Assembly: GCA_014799485.1 (NCBI GenBank)
Contig: JAAVHY010000012.1
Location: forward strand, 42,982 to 66,166
DNA from: Clostridiales bacterium
Lineage (GTDB): Bacteria; Bacillota_A; Clostridia; Oscillospirales; Oscillospiraceae
DNA length: 23,185 nt
Reading direction: 5' to 3'
The notes beneath the pieces are model-generated. The model was not told the DNA's origin. It made no database searches and saw nothing but the letters and a program-made list of their open reading frames with translations. Below, piece by piece: positions 16,161 to 22,837 of the stretch; position 1 is the stretch's first letter; every line of letters starts with the position of its first letter. Both the position numbers and the translations under genes were made by a program.

Positions 16161-16192
16161 TTCATATACATTCCACATTGGGGTGCTATGCT
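16161..16192 (+). promoter_or_regulatory. Promoter and regulator box of the ABC transporter operon
   Basis: Half-sites TTCATA (16161-16166) and TCCACA (16172-16177) and the -10 TATGCT (16187-16192) have exactly the spacing seen before the response regulator. The shared core includes TCCACATT. This suggests that the regulator controls both its own operon and the transporter. Confidence 0.55.
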
Positions 16193-16237
16193 ACGGGTGC
16201 GTTCAGAGGAACAGCATATCAATATGGAGGTACGAAA

Positions 16238-17671
16238 ATGAACGTATTCAAACGAGCGTGGCTGTATGTCACGCGAAAACGGGGGAAAACCGCACTATTG
16301 TTTGCGATTCTGCTGATTATGGCAACCTTTGTCCTGACGGGCCTTTCCATTTGGAAAGCATCGGAGGCCGCACAACTCGCCCTCCGCCAGAGCTTGGGCG
16401 GCAAGTTCGACATTTTCGTGGATTGGGACAACAGCCCCTATGTGGTCAGAGAGCAACTCAGCGAGGAATACGACGAGGAAACCGGCAAAACATCAAACAG
16501 TTTTCTTGTGTATTCCACGGTGCAGTTTACGCCGGAGAATATCGCCGCGATCAAAAAAGTTTCCGGCGTGAAGTATTGCGGAGCGCGGCAGGATAACCTT
16601 CTTCCCTTTGAGGGGCTTTCCCTGTTTCCCGGAACCGTCCCAACCGACCCCAAATATCAGGGATATACAAAGGCGCTGGGTGTCTGTAACACAGAGGATG
16701 ATGAACTCTTTACCTCCGGCACACTGACGCTGGATGAGGGGCGGCATATTTCCACGGATGATACCTATGTGGCAATCATCAGCCAAGATTTGGCGGAGCG
16801 GAATGAGCTGAAAATAGGAGGTTACATGACCGCCCATAGCTACGATACGGAAGATCAGGGCTATACCGGGCAGGAGATACGGGTACAGATCGTCGGGCTG
16901 TTCACTCCGAACGTGGTGGAGCAGTTTGGAGAAACTGTTACCACCTACGACATGATTCAAAACCGGGTGTTCGTCGATTTGCAAACATCGAAAGAGCTGG
17001 ACGGTGGCACGATCAATTACGGCTTTCATGTACTCCATGTTGCCATAGACGATCCGCAGGATATGGAGCGGGTGGTGGATGATGTGAAGGCCCTGCCGGG
17101 AATCGACTGGACCGCTTTTATGATTGAGGCGGACAATGAAACCTACGAAAATGCCGCCGCGCCGCTGGCTGCGCTGAACGAGCTGGTTGTCACCCTGCTG
17201 GTGGTTATCATTGTTGTCAGCGCCATCATCCTGGCCCTGATTCTGACCCTTTGGACAAAGACCCGCATCCATGAGATCGGCGTGTTCCTGTCCGTAGGCA
17301 TTAAAAAATCGGCTATTGTCGGGCAGTATTTGGTGGAAGTCCTGCTGATTGCCGTGCTTGCCTTTGGACTGTCCTACTTTACCAGCAATGCCATAGCGGG
17401 GCAGATCGGGAACCACCTGCTGGAACAGAGTACACAAGCGGAGCCGGGAGAGGATGATGCTGTTTCTGCTGCCGCTTCTGTTGAAATCGGCGCGGACAAT
17501 CTCATACAAAATCCGTTACCCACGGAAAACAGCATCCAGGTATCGGTGGGGCTGGGTAACCTTGCCCAGCTCTATCTGATTGGACTTGCCATCATCATTG
17601 TGGCCGTCAGTGCATCGTCCATTACCGTCATGCGACTGAAACCGCGTGAAATCCTATCTAAAACGAGTTAA
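16238..17671 (+). CDS. ABC transporter permease, MacB/FtsX type
   Basis: A 477-aa permease with four membrane segments (about 18-38, 316-338, 362-382 and 443-463) and a large extracytoplasmic domain between the first two, the MacB/FtsX layout. The C-terminal RLKPREILS is a common ending of this family. The start is the ATG at 16238, preceded by GGAGG at 16226-16230; an in-frame ATG at 16082 lies inside the kinase gene and is rejected. Such transporters use ATP to drive mechanical work on the cell surface or peptide export and resistance, rather than ordinary import. The ATPase gene starts 12 bp after the stop. Substrate unknown; peptide-antibiotic defence is suggested by the neighbouring two-component system. 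Confidence 0.88.
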   Translation: MNVFKRAWLYVTRKRGKTALLFAILLIMATFVLTGLSIWKASEAAQLALRQSLGGKFDIFVDWDNSPYVVREQLSEEYDEETGKTSNSFLVYSTVQFTPENIAAIKKVSGVKYCGARQDNLLPFEGLSLFPGTVPTDPKYQGYTKALGVCNTEDDELFTSGTLTLDEGRHISTDDTYVAIISQDLAERNELKIGGYMTAHSYDTEDQGYTGQEIRVQIVGLFTPNVVEQFGETVTTYDMIQNRVFVDLQTSKELDGGTINYGFHVLHVAIDDPQDMERVVDDVKALPGIDWTAFMIEADNETYENAAAPLAALNELVVTLLVVIIVVSAIILALILTLWTKTRIHEIGVFLSVGIKKSAIVGQYLVEVLLIAVLAFGLSYFTSNAIAGQIGNHLLEQSTQAEPGEDDAVSAAASVEIGADNLIQNPLPTENSIQVSVGLGNLAQLYLIGLAIIIVAVSASSITVMRLKPREILSKTS

Positions 17672-17683
17672 GGAGGGACCATC

Positions 17684-18319
17684 ATGCCGACATTGGAATT
17701 GAAAAATGTTTTCTATTCCTATGACAAGGGAAAGGCCGTGCTGTCAAACGTCAGCGCGGAGCTGGAAACGGGGAAGATATACGCGATTCTCGGCCCGTCT
17801 GGATCGGGAAAGACCACGTTGCTGTCCCTGTTGGGCGGGCTTGATACGCCGACCCAGGGCAGCGTCCTGTTCGATGGGGCGGATATTGCAGCGACGGGGC
17901 TGGAGCATCACCGCAGGAACCACATTTCACTGATTTTCCAGAGCTATAATCTGATCGACTACATGACGCCCATTGAGAATGTGCGGCTCACCGCGAAGCG
18001 GGAGGCCGAACCCATTTTGGAGCGGCTGGGGCTGGAGCAGGACGAGGTTTCCCGGAATGTGCTGAAGCTGTCCGGGGGCCAGCAGCAGAGGGTGGCGATT
18101 GCGCGGGCACTGGCCTCCGACGCCCCGGTCATTCTGGCAGACGAGCCGACCGGGAACCTCGACGCCGACACCGCTGAGGAAATCACAGCGGTTTTGAAGG
18201 AAAGCGTCCATGCGTTCGGGAAATGCGTGGTGGTCGTGACCCACGACCGCGAGGTGGCGAAGCAGGCGGATGTGGTGCTGGAAATCAAACGAGGACATTT
18301 GAAAGAGAGGGAACTGTGA
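17684..18319 (+). CDS. ABC transporter ATP-binding protein (MacB/LolD type)
   Basis: A 211-aa nucleotide-binding subunit for the upstream permease. Walker A is GPSGSGKT (37-44), the Q-loop is FQSYN with Gln86, the signature is LSGGQQQR (129-136), Walker B is VILADE (149-154) and the switch His is His187. The sequence is compact, as usual for MacB-type ATPases. AAGGAGG sits upstream of the ATG, and the stop overlaps the ATG of the lipoprotein by one base (TGATG), showing a tight operon. Confidence 0.93.
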   Translation: MPTLELKNVFYSYDKGKAVLSNVSAELETGKIYAILGPSGSGKTTLLSLLGGLDTPTQGSVLFDGADIAATGLEHHRRNHISLIFQSYNLIDYMTPIENVRLTAKREAEPILERLGLEQDEVSRNVLKLSGGQQQRVAIARALASDAPVILADEPTGNLDADTAEEITAVLKESVHAFGKCVVVVTHDREVAKQADVVLEIKRGHLKEREL

Positions 18320-18570
18320 TGAAAAAATTTATGATTGCGTTTATCTGTGTGTTGGCCTGCCTGACGCTGTTTACCGGCTGTACTGGCAAGAAAAACGACA
18401 GCCAGCAGGACAAGGAACGGGGGAACTCGGTAGAAATTGATGATGCTGACCTTGATGGCGCGGACATTGAGGTGGACGCACCGGGAAACTCCGACCTCCC
18501 GGAAGGTTTTACCTACACGTTCAGGGGCCCGGACAATGCAGATGGCATTGTCATTACACCGAGAGAGTAA
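18319..18570 (+). CDS. Small secreted lipoprotein of the ABC operon
   Basis: An 83-aa protein with a lipoprotein signal: a hydrophobic stretch after MKKF and a lipobox L-F-T-G-C with the modified Cys at 21. The mature part is short, very acidic and Asp-rich, with a final segment FTYTFRGPDNADGIVITPRE. I do not recognise a domain. The start codon overlaps the ATPase stop, so it is made with the transporter and may act as an extracytoplasmic accessory or sensor. An earlier in-frame ATG is buried in the ATPase gene and lacks a signal, so it was not used. Confidence 0.75.
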   Translation: MKKFMIAFICVLACLTLFTGCTGKKNDSQQDKERGNSVEIDDADLDGADIEVDAPGNSDLPEGFTYTFRGPDNADGIVITPRE

Positions 18571-18587
18571 CGGCAAAAAGGAAGTCG

Positions 18588-18618
18588 CCGTGAGGTGGTG
18601 TGCCGCACCACCTCACGG
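18588..18618. terminator. Long perfect hairpin after the lipoprotein gene
   Basis: CCGTGAGGTGGTG (18588-18600) and CACCACCTCACGG (18606-18618) form a perfect 13-bp stem with loop TGCCG. An outer pair, AACGGCA (18569-18575) with TGCCGTT (18635-18641), encloses it. No T run follows directly, so termination would have to rely on the next hairpin. CACCACCT also appears in the repeats downstream. Confidence 0.5.
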
Positions 18619-18645
18619 GAGTTTCACCCCAACTGCCGTTTTGAC

Positions 18646-18669
18646 AACTCCCTAAGGCGGAGTTTTATT
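18646..18669 (+). terminator. Candidate terminator for the ABC operon
   Basis: AACTCC (18646-18651) pairs with GGAGTT (18659-18664), followed by TTATT. The stem is only 6 bp. The same bases could also hold a promoter (TTGACA at 18641-18646, then TTTATT 17 bp on), reading into the repeat at 18677. Confidence 0.35.
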
Positions 18670-18676
18670 GTTCTGA

Positions 18677-18748
18677 TTCGTCTTGTTCATATATACCCCA
18701 CCATCTGGTGAGGAGGGGTGCCTCCATTAAGTGGTGAGCGGGGCACAA
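18677..18748 (+). repeat. Structured repeat, copy 1
   Basis: It starts with TTCGTCTTGTTC and shares most of its 72 bases with copy 2 at 19019. It contains CACCA/TGGTG, then a 5-bp stem GGAGG/CCTCC, then AAGTGGTGAGCGGGG, which could pair back with the CCCCACCA at its start. Strand of the parent element is unknown. Apart from the repeats and one possible frame (18842-18985), the 18571-19150 stretch holds no gene I can support. Confidence 0.6.
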
Positions 18749-18841
18749 GATTTTTCGTGCCTTGACCCATACTACGACCCATACGGCGATAGGACACAAT
18801 GGAGCGGATAGCATGGGGAGGCTTTTCACGGGCTCCCACCC

Positions 18842-18985
18842 ATTATTATCTGTGAGAAATACTGCGCAGTGCTGGAAGTGTAGGATGTCCGGGAGGAGCT
18901 GGCCCCGCTGCAGGAGTTTCCAAAATGGCAGACGAAAAAGACGTGGGAAAAGCGGACCGTGCGTGCGGAGGGGCAGAAGGGGTAG
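18842..18985 (+). pseudogene. Possible decayed coding remnant
   Basis: One frame reads IIICEKYCAVLEV, a stop (18881-18883), then DVREELAPLQEFPKWQTKKT and WEKRTVRAEGQKG to TAG at 18983-18985. The residue mix looks protein-like, but no start, ribosome site or known family is visible. It sits between the two structured repeats. Confidence 0.2.
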
Positions 18986-19018
18986 ACGTCAGCGAGAGTG
19001 TTTTATACTTGTTCTATC

Positions 19019-19087
19019 TTCGTCTTGTTCTATTACCCCACCACCTGGTGAGGGGGAGTCCCCCCAACAAGTGGTGGGCGGAGTGCA
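19019..19087 (+). repeat. Structured repeat, copy 2
   Basis: It begins with the same TTCGTCTTGTTC and keeps CACCA/TGGTG and AAGTGGTG. The middle stem is GGGGG/CCCCC where copy 1 has GGAGG/CCTCC, so the pairing is kept though the bases changed. The distance between copies is 342 bp. Confidence 0.6.
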
Positions 19088-19152
19088 ATGAAACAGGCGG
19101 GAGCGGACGGGGATTCCCAATCCACTCCTGCCCTTTCCTGCTTCTGATTTTC

Positions 19153-19233
19153 TCACATCGCCTGGTCGATTACGCTGCCGATGGTGTCCGCCGCCTCCCG
19201 TTTCATCCGCTGGGTGGCGTGGGTGCAGGCTGC
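19153..19233 (-). pseudogene. C-terminal scrap of a tyrosine recombinase (integrase)
   Basis: The minus strand codes ACTHATQRMKREAADTIGSV, then IDQAM and a TGA at 19153-19155. It matches the usual end of phage and integrative-element integrases, where (D)TYTHA(T)-x-x-M-(R/K)-x-x-A contains the catalytic tyrosine. Here the tyrosine position reads Cys (TGC instead of TAC). Everything upstream of it is missing. It ends about 15 bp from the cca stop, so it may mark an old attachment side of the element to its left. Confidence 0.55.
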
Positions 19234-19247
19234 TTAAGAAGGACTTT

Positions 19248-20588
19248 TTATCGTTGCAGAAATATTCTATCTATTCGTCCGATTAAGATTTCCCGCTCGT
19301 TGGGAATATCCTCACTGAGTACCAGTTCCAGCAGCCCCTCCAGCACTCTGCCTACTTCTGGCCCTGGGGCCACACCTGCCGCCATGATGTCCCGTCCGTC
19401 CACAGCCAGATCCTTCAACGTGAGGCATTGCCGCTGAGCCAGGATCTGCTCCGCTTTGGCCTTGATTTTGTCCAGCTCCGCCAGACGGTCCCGCACTTTT
19501 TCCGGGGCCTGTCCCATATTGTCCGCCCGCTTGACCTCAAGGAGCTGGAAGAATGTCTCCGGCCCCAGGCGGTTGAGCCAGCGCCGGATGACCTGGCTCC
19601 TGGGCGGCAGCTGCGCGTCGTGGCGCTCCACCAGAAGCACCACCCGCTCCCGGGTTTTGTTGTCGAACTTCAGCGCCCGAAGCATCTGATCCGCCAGCCG
19701 GGCGCTCACCGCCGGGTGGCCGTAGAAATGGTCGATGCCCTGCTCATCGGTGGATTTACAGCTGGGCTTGCCGATGTCGTGGAGCAGCATGGTCAGCCGC
19801 AGGGTCACATCAGCGGGCGCGGCTTCCACCGCATGGATGGTATGCTCCCAGCCGCCCCAGCAATGCCAGGGGTTATGCTGCTCCAGCGTTACCAGCGGGC
19901 CCAGCTGCGGCCAGAACTGGCAGAACACGTCCGGGTACTGGCGCAGCACGTCCCCGGCACATTTGCCCACCAGCAGTTTACACAGCTCCACGTTGATCCG
20001 CTCCGCCGCCACCCGATCCAGCATGATCCGGTTTTCGTGGATCGCCTGGGCGGTGCGCCCCTCGATTTCATAAGCAAACACAGCGGCGAACCGCAGTGCC
20101 CGCATCACCCGCAGGCCGTCCTCTTGAAAGCGCTGGGCGGGCTCCTCCACACAGCGGATCAACCCGGCCTGAATATCGTCCGCGCCGCCAAAGGGGTCGC
20201 GGAGTTCCCCGTCCAAATCCATGGCGATGGCGTTCATGGTGAAGTCCCGCCGGGCCAGGTCCTCCTCCAGGTTGGGCACAAACCGCACGAAATCCGGGCG
20301 GCGGCTGTCGGAATAAGGCCCCTCTGTGCGGTAGGTAGTGATCTCGTAGGGCTCGCCGCCCTCCAACACAGTGACGGTGCCGTGCTTCAGCCCGGTTTCA
20401 ATAATCCGTTGTCCAGCAAAACAGGCTTCCGTTTCCTCCGGCAGGGCGGAGGTGCAGATATCCCAGTCGTGGGGCGCCACGCCCCGCAAAAGGTCCCGCA
20501 CACAGCCACCCACCAGGTACGCCTCGAACCCAGCGCCGGTCAGCGTCTGGAGGATGTGCCGCGCCCCGGCCGGTATGTCAGATCTCAT
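19248..20588 (-). CDS. cca: CCA tRNA nucleotidyltransferase
   Basis: A 446-aa class II enzyme that adds or repairs the 3' CCA of tRNAs. The head domain has LVGGCVRDLL (25-34), the metal-binding DWDICT (Asp41, Asp43) and RRDFTMNAIA (113-122). An HD-type motif, LLHDIGKP (268-275), follows in the body, as in Gram-positive CCA enzymes with an HD domain. Length is normal. Its start overlaps the end of the upstream nucleotidyltransferase gene by 11 bp, so the two are translated from one mRNA. No terminator hairpin is evident right after the stop, perhaps because an element inserted there. CCA-adding versus poly(A) polymerase activity is not decided by sequence alone, but CCA-adding is the usual role in Firmicutes. 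Confidence 0.92.
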   Translation of the reverse strand: MRSDIPAGARHILQTLTGAGFEAYLVGGCVRDLLRGVAPHDWDICTSALPEETEACFAGQRIIETGLKHGTVTVLEGGEPYEITTYRTEGPYSDSRRPDFVRFVPNLEEDLARRDFTMNAIAMDLDGELRDPFGGADDIQAGLIRCVEEPAQRFQEDGLRVMRALRFAAVFAYEIEGRTAQAIHENRIMLDRVAAERINVELCKLLVGKCAGDVLRQYPDVFCQFWPQLGPLVTLEQHNPWHCWGGWEHTIHAVEAAPADVTLRLTMLLHDIGKPSCKSTDEQGIDHFYGHPAVSARLADQMLRALKFDNKTRERVVLLVERHDAQLPPRSQVIRRWLNRLGPETFFQLLEVKRADNMGQAPEKVRDRLAELDKIKAKAEQILAQRQCLTLKDLAVDGRDIMAAGVAPGPEVGRVLEGLLELVLSEDIPNEREILIGRIDRIFLQR

Positions 20589-21579
20589 CCCGCACCACCC
20601 TCTCGTTGACCTCCATCTGGAACGCTTCGATGCGGGCCAGATTGGGCGCTTCCGGGAGAGATGTGTTTTGTCTGGCGTATTCCAGCCGCTTTTCCAGATC
20701 GTTCAGCAGGTCGTAAAAGCCGGCGTTGAAGGTGTGGTCCGCACTCTGATAACGCCCGCTGCGGATATCCATGAGCAGGTCGTGGTCCGCCTCCCGATAG
20801 GTGACGATTTCCTCCCGCTCCAGGATATCCAGGCACATCAGGTACAGCCGCACCAGGTGCATGGCGTGCTTGTTCAGGTGGGCGTCATCCTTCTTTTTGT
20901 TGCGGTGGTGGATCTTATCGTAATTCCGGGTGATCTCGGTGAGCTCCCCCAGCATCCCGGTAAAGGCGCGCAGCGGGACGTTCTCCATGGCGATATCTGC
21001 CAGCACCTGGGGCCTGCCCTCCGCCTCGCCCACAGACAGCCTGATCTGCTCCGGGTTGAAGCTGCGGTACCGCTCCGGGAAGGAGAGCATGGCGTTCTCG
21101 CAGGAGCCCATGATGTGCCGCTCCTTGACCTCAGCAGGGTAGGCGTCGTGGGCCAGGGCGTTCTCCAGCCGCCGGAGCTGCTGGCCCGCATAGCCGCCAA
21201 AGGAGTTGACCGCCCGGCGGGAGAGGAACATCTTGCGCTGGTCGATGAGCTGTTTTCCAATGGGCGTCAGCACAAAGTAGTGCTCGGGCTTGCATCCCAG
21301 CAGCTCGATGGTGTTGGGGTTGCAGTTGATGAGCAGGCCCAGCAGCTTGTTGAAGCTGTACACGGTGGTGTCCGTATGGTCGTCTACAACCTGCTCAAAG
21401 CGGCCCATGCCCAGCAGGTCGGCCTTGCTGTTCAGGGTGCAGCCGCGGATATCAATATCGGAACCCTCCACGTTGGTGCCGTAGGCGTAGCTGCCTCCGT
21501 AGGTCAGGAAAATGACGTTCCGGCCTAGGCGGGGGTCGGTTTGCAGGAAACGGTACTGCGGTTGGTCCAAAAGATTCAT
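20578..21579 (-). CDS. RlaP-type nucleotidyltransferase domain protein
   Basis: A 333-aa protein with a DNA polymerase beta-like nucleotidyltransferase motif near the N-terminus: YGGSYAYGTNVEGSDIDIRG (27-46), giving the Gly-Ser pair and metal ligands Asp41 and Asp43. It fits the predicted RlaP nucleotidyltransferases (PF10127-like), whose substrate is not established; RNA or tRNA repair has been suggested for relatives. The ATG at 21579 was chosen over the in-frame one at 21645 because AAGGGGG lies 8 bp upstream of it. It overlaps cca by 11 bp, which supports an RNA-related role. Confidence 0.75.
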   Translation of the reverse strand: MNLLDQPQYRFLQTDPRLGRNVIFLTYGGSYAYGTNVEGSDIDIRGCTLNSKADLLGMGRFEQVVDDHTDTTVYSFNKLLGLLINCNPNTIELLGCKPEHYFVLTPIGKQLIDQRKMFLSRRAVNSFGGYAGQQLRRLENALAHDAYPAEVKERHIMGSCENAMLSFPERYRSFNPEQIRLSVGEAEGRPQVLADIAMENVPLRAFTGMLGELTEITRNYDKIHHRNKKKDDAHLNKHAMHLVRLYLMCLDILEREEIVTYREADHDLLMDIRSGRYQSADHTFNAGFYDLLNDLEKRLEYARQNTSLPEAPNLARIEAFQMEVNERVVRDEI

Positions 21580-21592
21580 GGAGTTCGCCCCC

Positions 21593-21733
21593 TTAATAAT
21601 TGAAAAATCCGTTGCCCAGCTGAAAAATTCGTTGATACAGCCCATGAAACAGCTGGGCCTGCTTTGTGGACAGGGTAAAGTATATCTCGTTCACGCGCTG
21701 CTTTTCCTGTTCGGTAACTTCCATTGCCGACAT
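21593..21733 (-). CDS. Possible 46-aa small protein upstream of the RlaP-type gene
   Basis: A minus-strand frame from ATG at 21733 to TAA at 21593 codes MSAMEVTEQEKQRVNEIYFT, then LSTKQAQLFHGLYQRIFQLG and NGFFNY. It is rich in polar helical residues and ends 13 bp before the RlaP-type start, whose ribosome site abuts its stop, so coupling is likely if it is real. No strong ribosome site is seen upstream; an internal ATG (codon 4) is another start. Function unknown. Confidence 0.4.
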   Translation of the reverse strand: MSAMEVTEQEKQRVNEIYFTLSTKQAQLFHGLYQRIFQLGNGFFNY

Positions 21734-21877
21734 CTGATACCAGCATAGGGGAAAACGGGTGGGAAGTCAATGAAAAAATGGTGCATAGGGAGCCGCATGG
21801 TGCCCGAAAGACCAACGTGCATTTTAAGTGGTCAGCATGTTTTACACGGCCAACTTCCCAGAAGTTTGCTGATTGTA

Positions 21878-22504
21878 TTAAATATTTCGTTCTCCCAGCC
21901 CTTCGGTTTTGCCCCACTCCTCTGCCCTTCGCGTGAAGGTCTTGCGCGAAACGCCCAGCTGCCTGCCCGCGTCGGTGGCGGTGACACGGCCGTACCACCA
22001 GTCCTCCGCCAATTCGTCGAACTCCTCCGGCATTGGAATGCGGTCTGGACCAAAACGGACGCCCCGCGCCAAGGCCGCCGCGATGCCCTCCGCCTGCCGC
22101 TGGCGGATGAACTCCCGCTCGGTCTGAGCTACATAGCTGAGCAGTTGGAGCACAATGTCAGACACCAGGGTGCCTGTCAGGTCCCGGCCCTCCCGGGTGT
22201 CCAGCAGAGGCATATCGAGGACTACGATGGCGACGCGCTTTTCCTTTGTCAGGCTCCCCCACTGTTCCAAGATTTCCTCATAGTTCCGGCCCAGCCGGTC
22301 GATGCTCTTGACCACCAGAACATCCCCCGGGCGCAGCGTCAAAACCAGCTCACGATATAAGGGCCGGTCGAAGTTTTTCCCCGACTGCTTTTCTACCACG
22401 ATGCGCTCCGCCGCCACGCCAAATTCCCGCAGCGCGATCAACTGCCGGTCCTCCCTCTGGCTCCGTGTGGACACGCGGGCATAGCCATACATAATGCCTG
22501 ACAT
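21878..22504 (-). CDS. Serine recombinase (resolvase/invertase family)
   Basis: A 208-aa site-specific recombinase. The N-terminal catalytic domain has YGYARVSTRSQ with nucleophile Ser12 and Arg10, and SIDRLGRNY with Arg70 and Arg73. A C-terminal helix-turn-helix (about 174-196, TATDAGRQLGVSRKTFTRR) would bind DNA. Length and order match small resolvases and invertases, not large serine integrases. The start at 22504 is supported by AGAGAGG about 9 bp upstream; an ORF extending to 22666 has no ribosome site. It is divergent from the TnpB gene. No matching transposase lies between, so its partner sites are unknown. Confidence 0.85.
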   Translation of the reverse strand: MSGIMYGYARVSTRSQREDRQLIALREFGVAAERIVVEKQSGKNFDRPLYRELVLTLRPGDVLVVKSIDRLGRNYEEILEQWGSLTKEKRVAIVVLDMPLLDTREGRDLTGTLVSDIVLQLLSYVAQTEREFIRQRQAEGIAAALARGVRFGPDRIPMPEEFDELAEDWWYGRVTATDAGRQLGVSRKTFTRRAEEWGKTEGLGERNI

Positions 22505-22538
22505 TCCAACCATCCTCTCTGCTTTGTGAAATGTCCTC

Positions 22539-22544
22539 ATTATA
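22539..22544 (-). promoter_or_regulatory. -10 element for the serine recombinase
   Basis: TATAAT on the minus strand, about 35 bp before the chosen start codon. No good -35 is visible at 16-18 bp. Confidence 0.35.
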
Positions 22545-22642
22545 ATGGCGCCTGACAGTTGATGGCCATAATTTTCCAAATGCGAGACTGCAAATATGTA
22601 GAAAAAGGCTATTTCACGGCATTTTGTACCATTCTGTATCAA

Positions 22643-22673
22643 AAAACGCGGCCAGGTTGTATACAACCTGGCC
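22643..22673. repeat. 24-bp perfect palindrome and first copy of a 21-bp direct repeat
   Basis: GGCCAGGTTGTA (22650-22661) is followed by its exact complement (22662-22673). The 21-bp block at 22643-22663, beginning AAAACGCGG, recurs exactly at 22780-22800. The palindrome lies between the divergent recombinase and TnpB genes, as expected for an element end or recombination site. No long T run is present on the plus side; on the minus side a GCG then TTTTTT follows, so it might also act as a terminator. Confidence 0.6.
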
Positions 22674-22755
22674 AGAGAAAGGGCAGTATTTGAGCACTTG
22701 GATTTCAGGCAAAATTTTTCTGATAATGAGCTAAAGTTTTAAGGAATCGAGCCGA

Positions 22756-22761
22756 TATAAT
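22756..22761 (+). promoter_or_regulatory. -10 element upstream of TnpB
   Basis: TATAAT in GATATAATAAAG, about 77 bp before the TnpB ATG. The -35 region is weak (AAAGTT), so activity is uncertain. Confidence 0.35.
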
Positions 22762-22779
22762 AAAGCGAAAGCAGAAAGG

Positions 22780-22812
22780 AAAACGCGGCCAGGTTGTATA
22801 GAACTTGTCCGC
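22780..22812. repeat. Second copy of the 21-bp repeat, in an imperfect palindrome
   Basis: After the exact 21-bp repeat (22780-22800), the right arm differs: GCGG at 22785-22788 pairs with CCGC at 22809-22812 and CAGGTT with AACTTG, with a few mismatches. It lies just before the TnpB ribosome site and is a candidate left-end hairpin of an IS200/IS605-type unit. Confidence 0.55.
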
Positions 22813-22837
22813 GCCGCGGAGGGAGGCGCAGCTTTCA

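Noticed and set aside
16493..17509. Minus-strand open frame of 338 codons inside the permease
   Set aside because: The plus strand has a proper start, membrane segments and family ending; the antisense frame has none.
19428..20609. Long plus-strand open frame (393 codons) opposite cca
   Set aside because: It is the antisense shadow of a GC-rich gene with clear CCA-enzyme motifs; it has no ribosome site or recognisable domain.
20371..21528. Long plus-strand open frame (385 codons) opposite the RlaP-type gene
   Set aside because: Antisense shadow; the minus strand holds the nucleotidyltransferase motif and a ribosome site.
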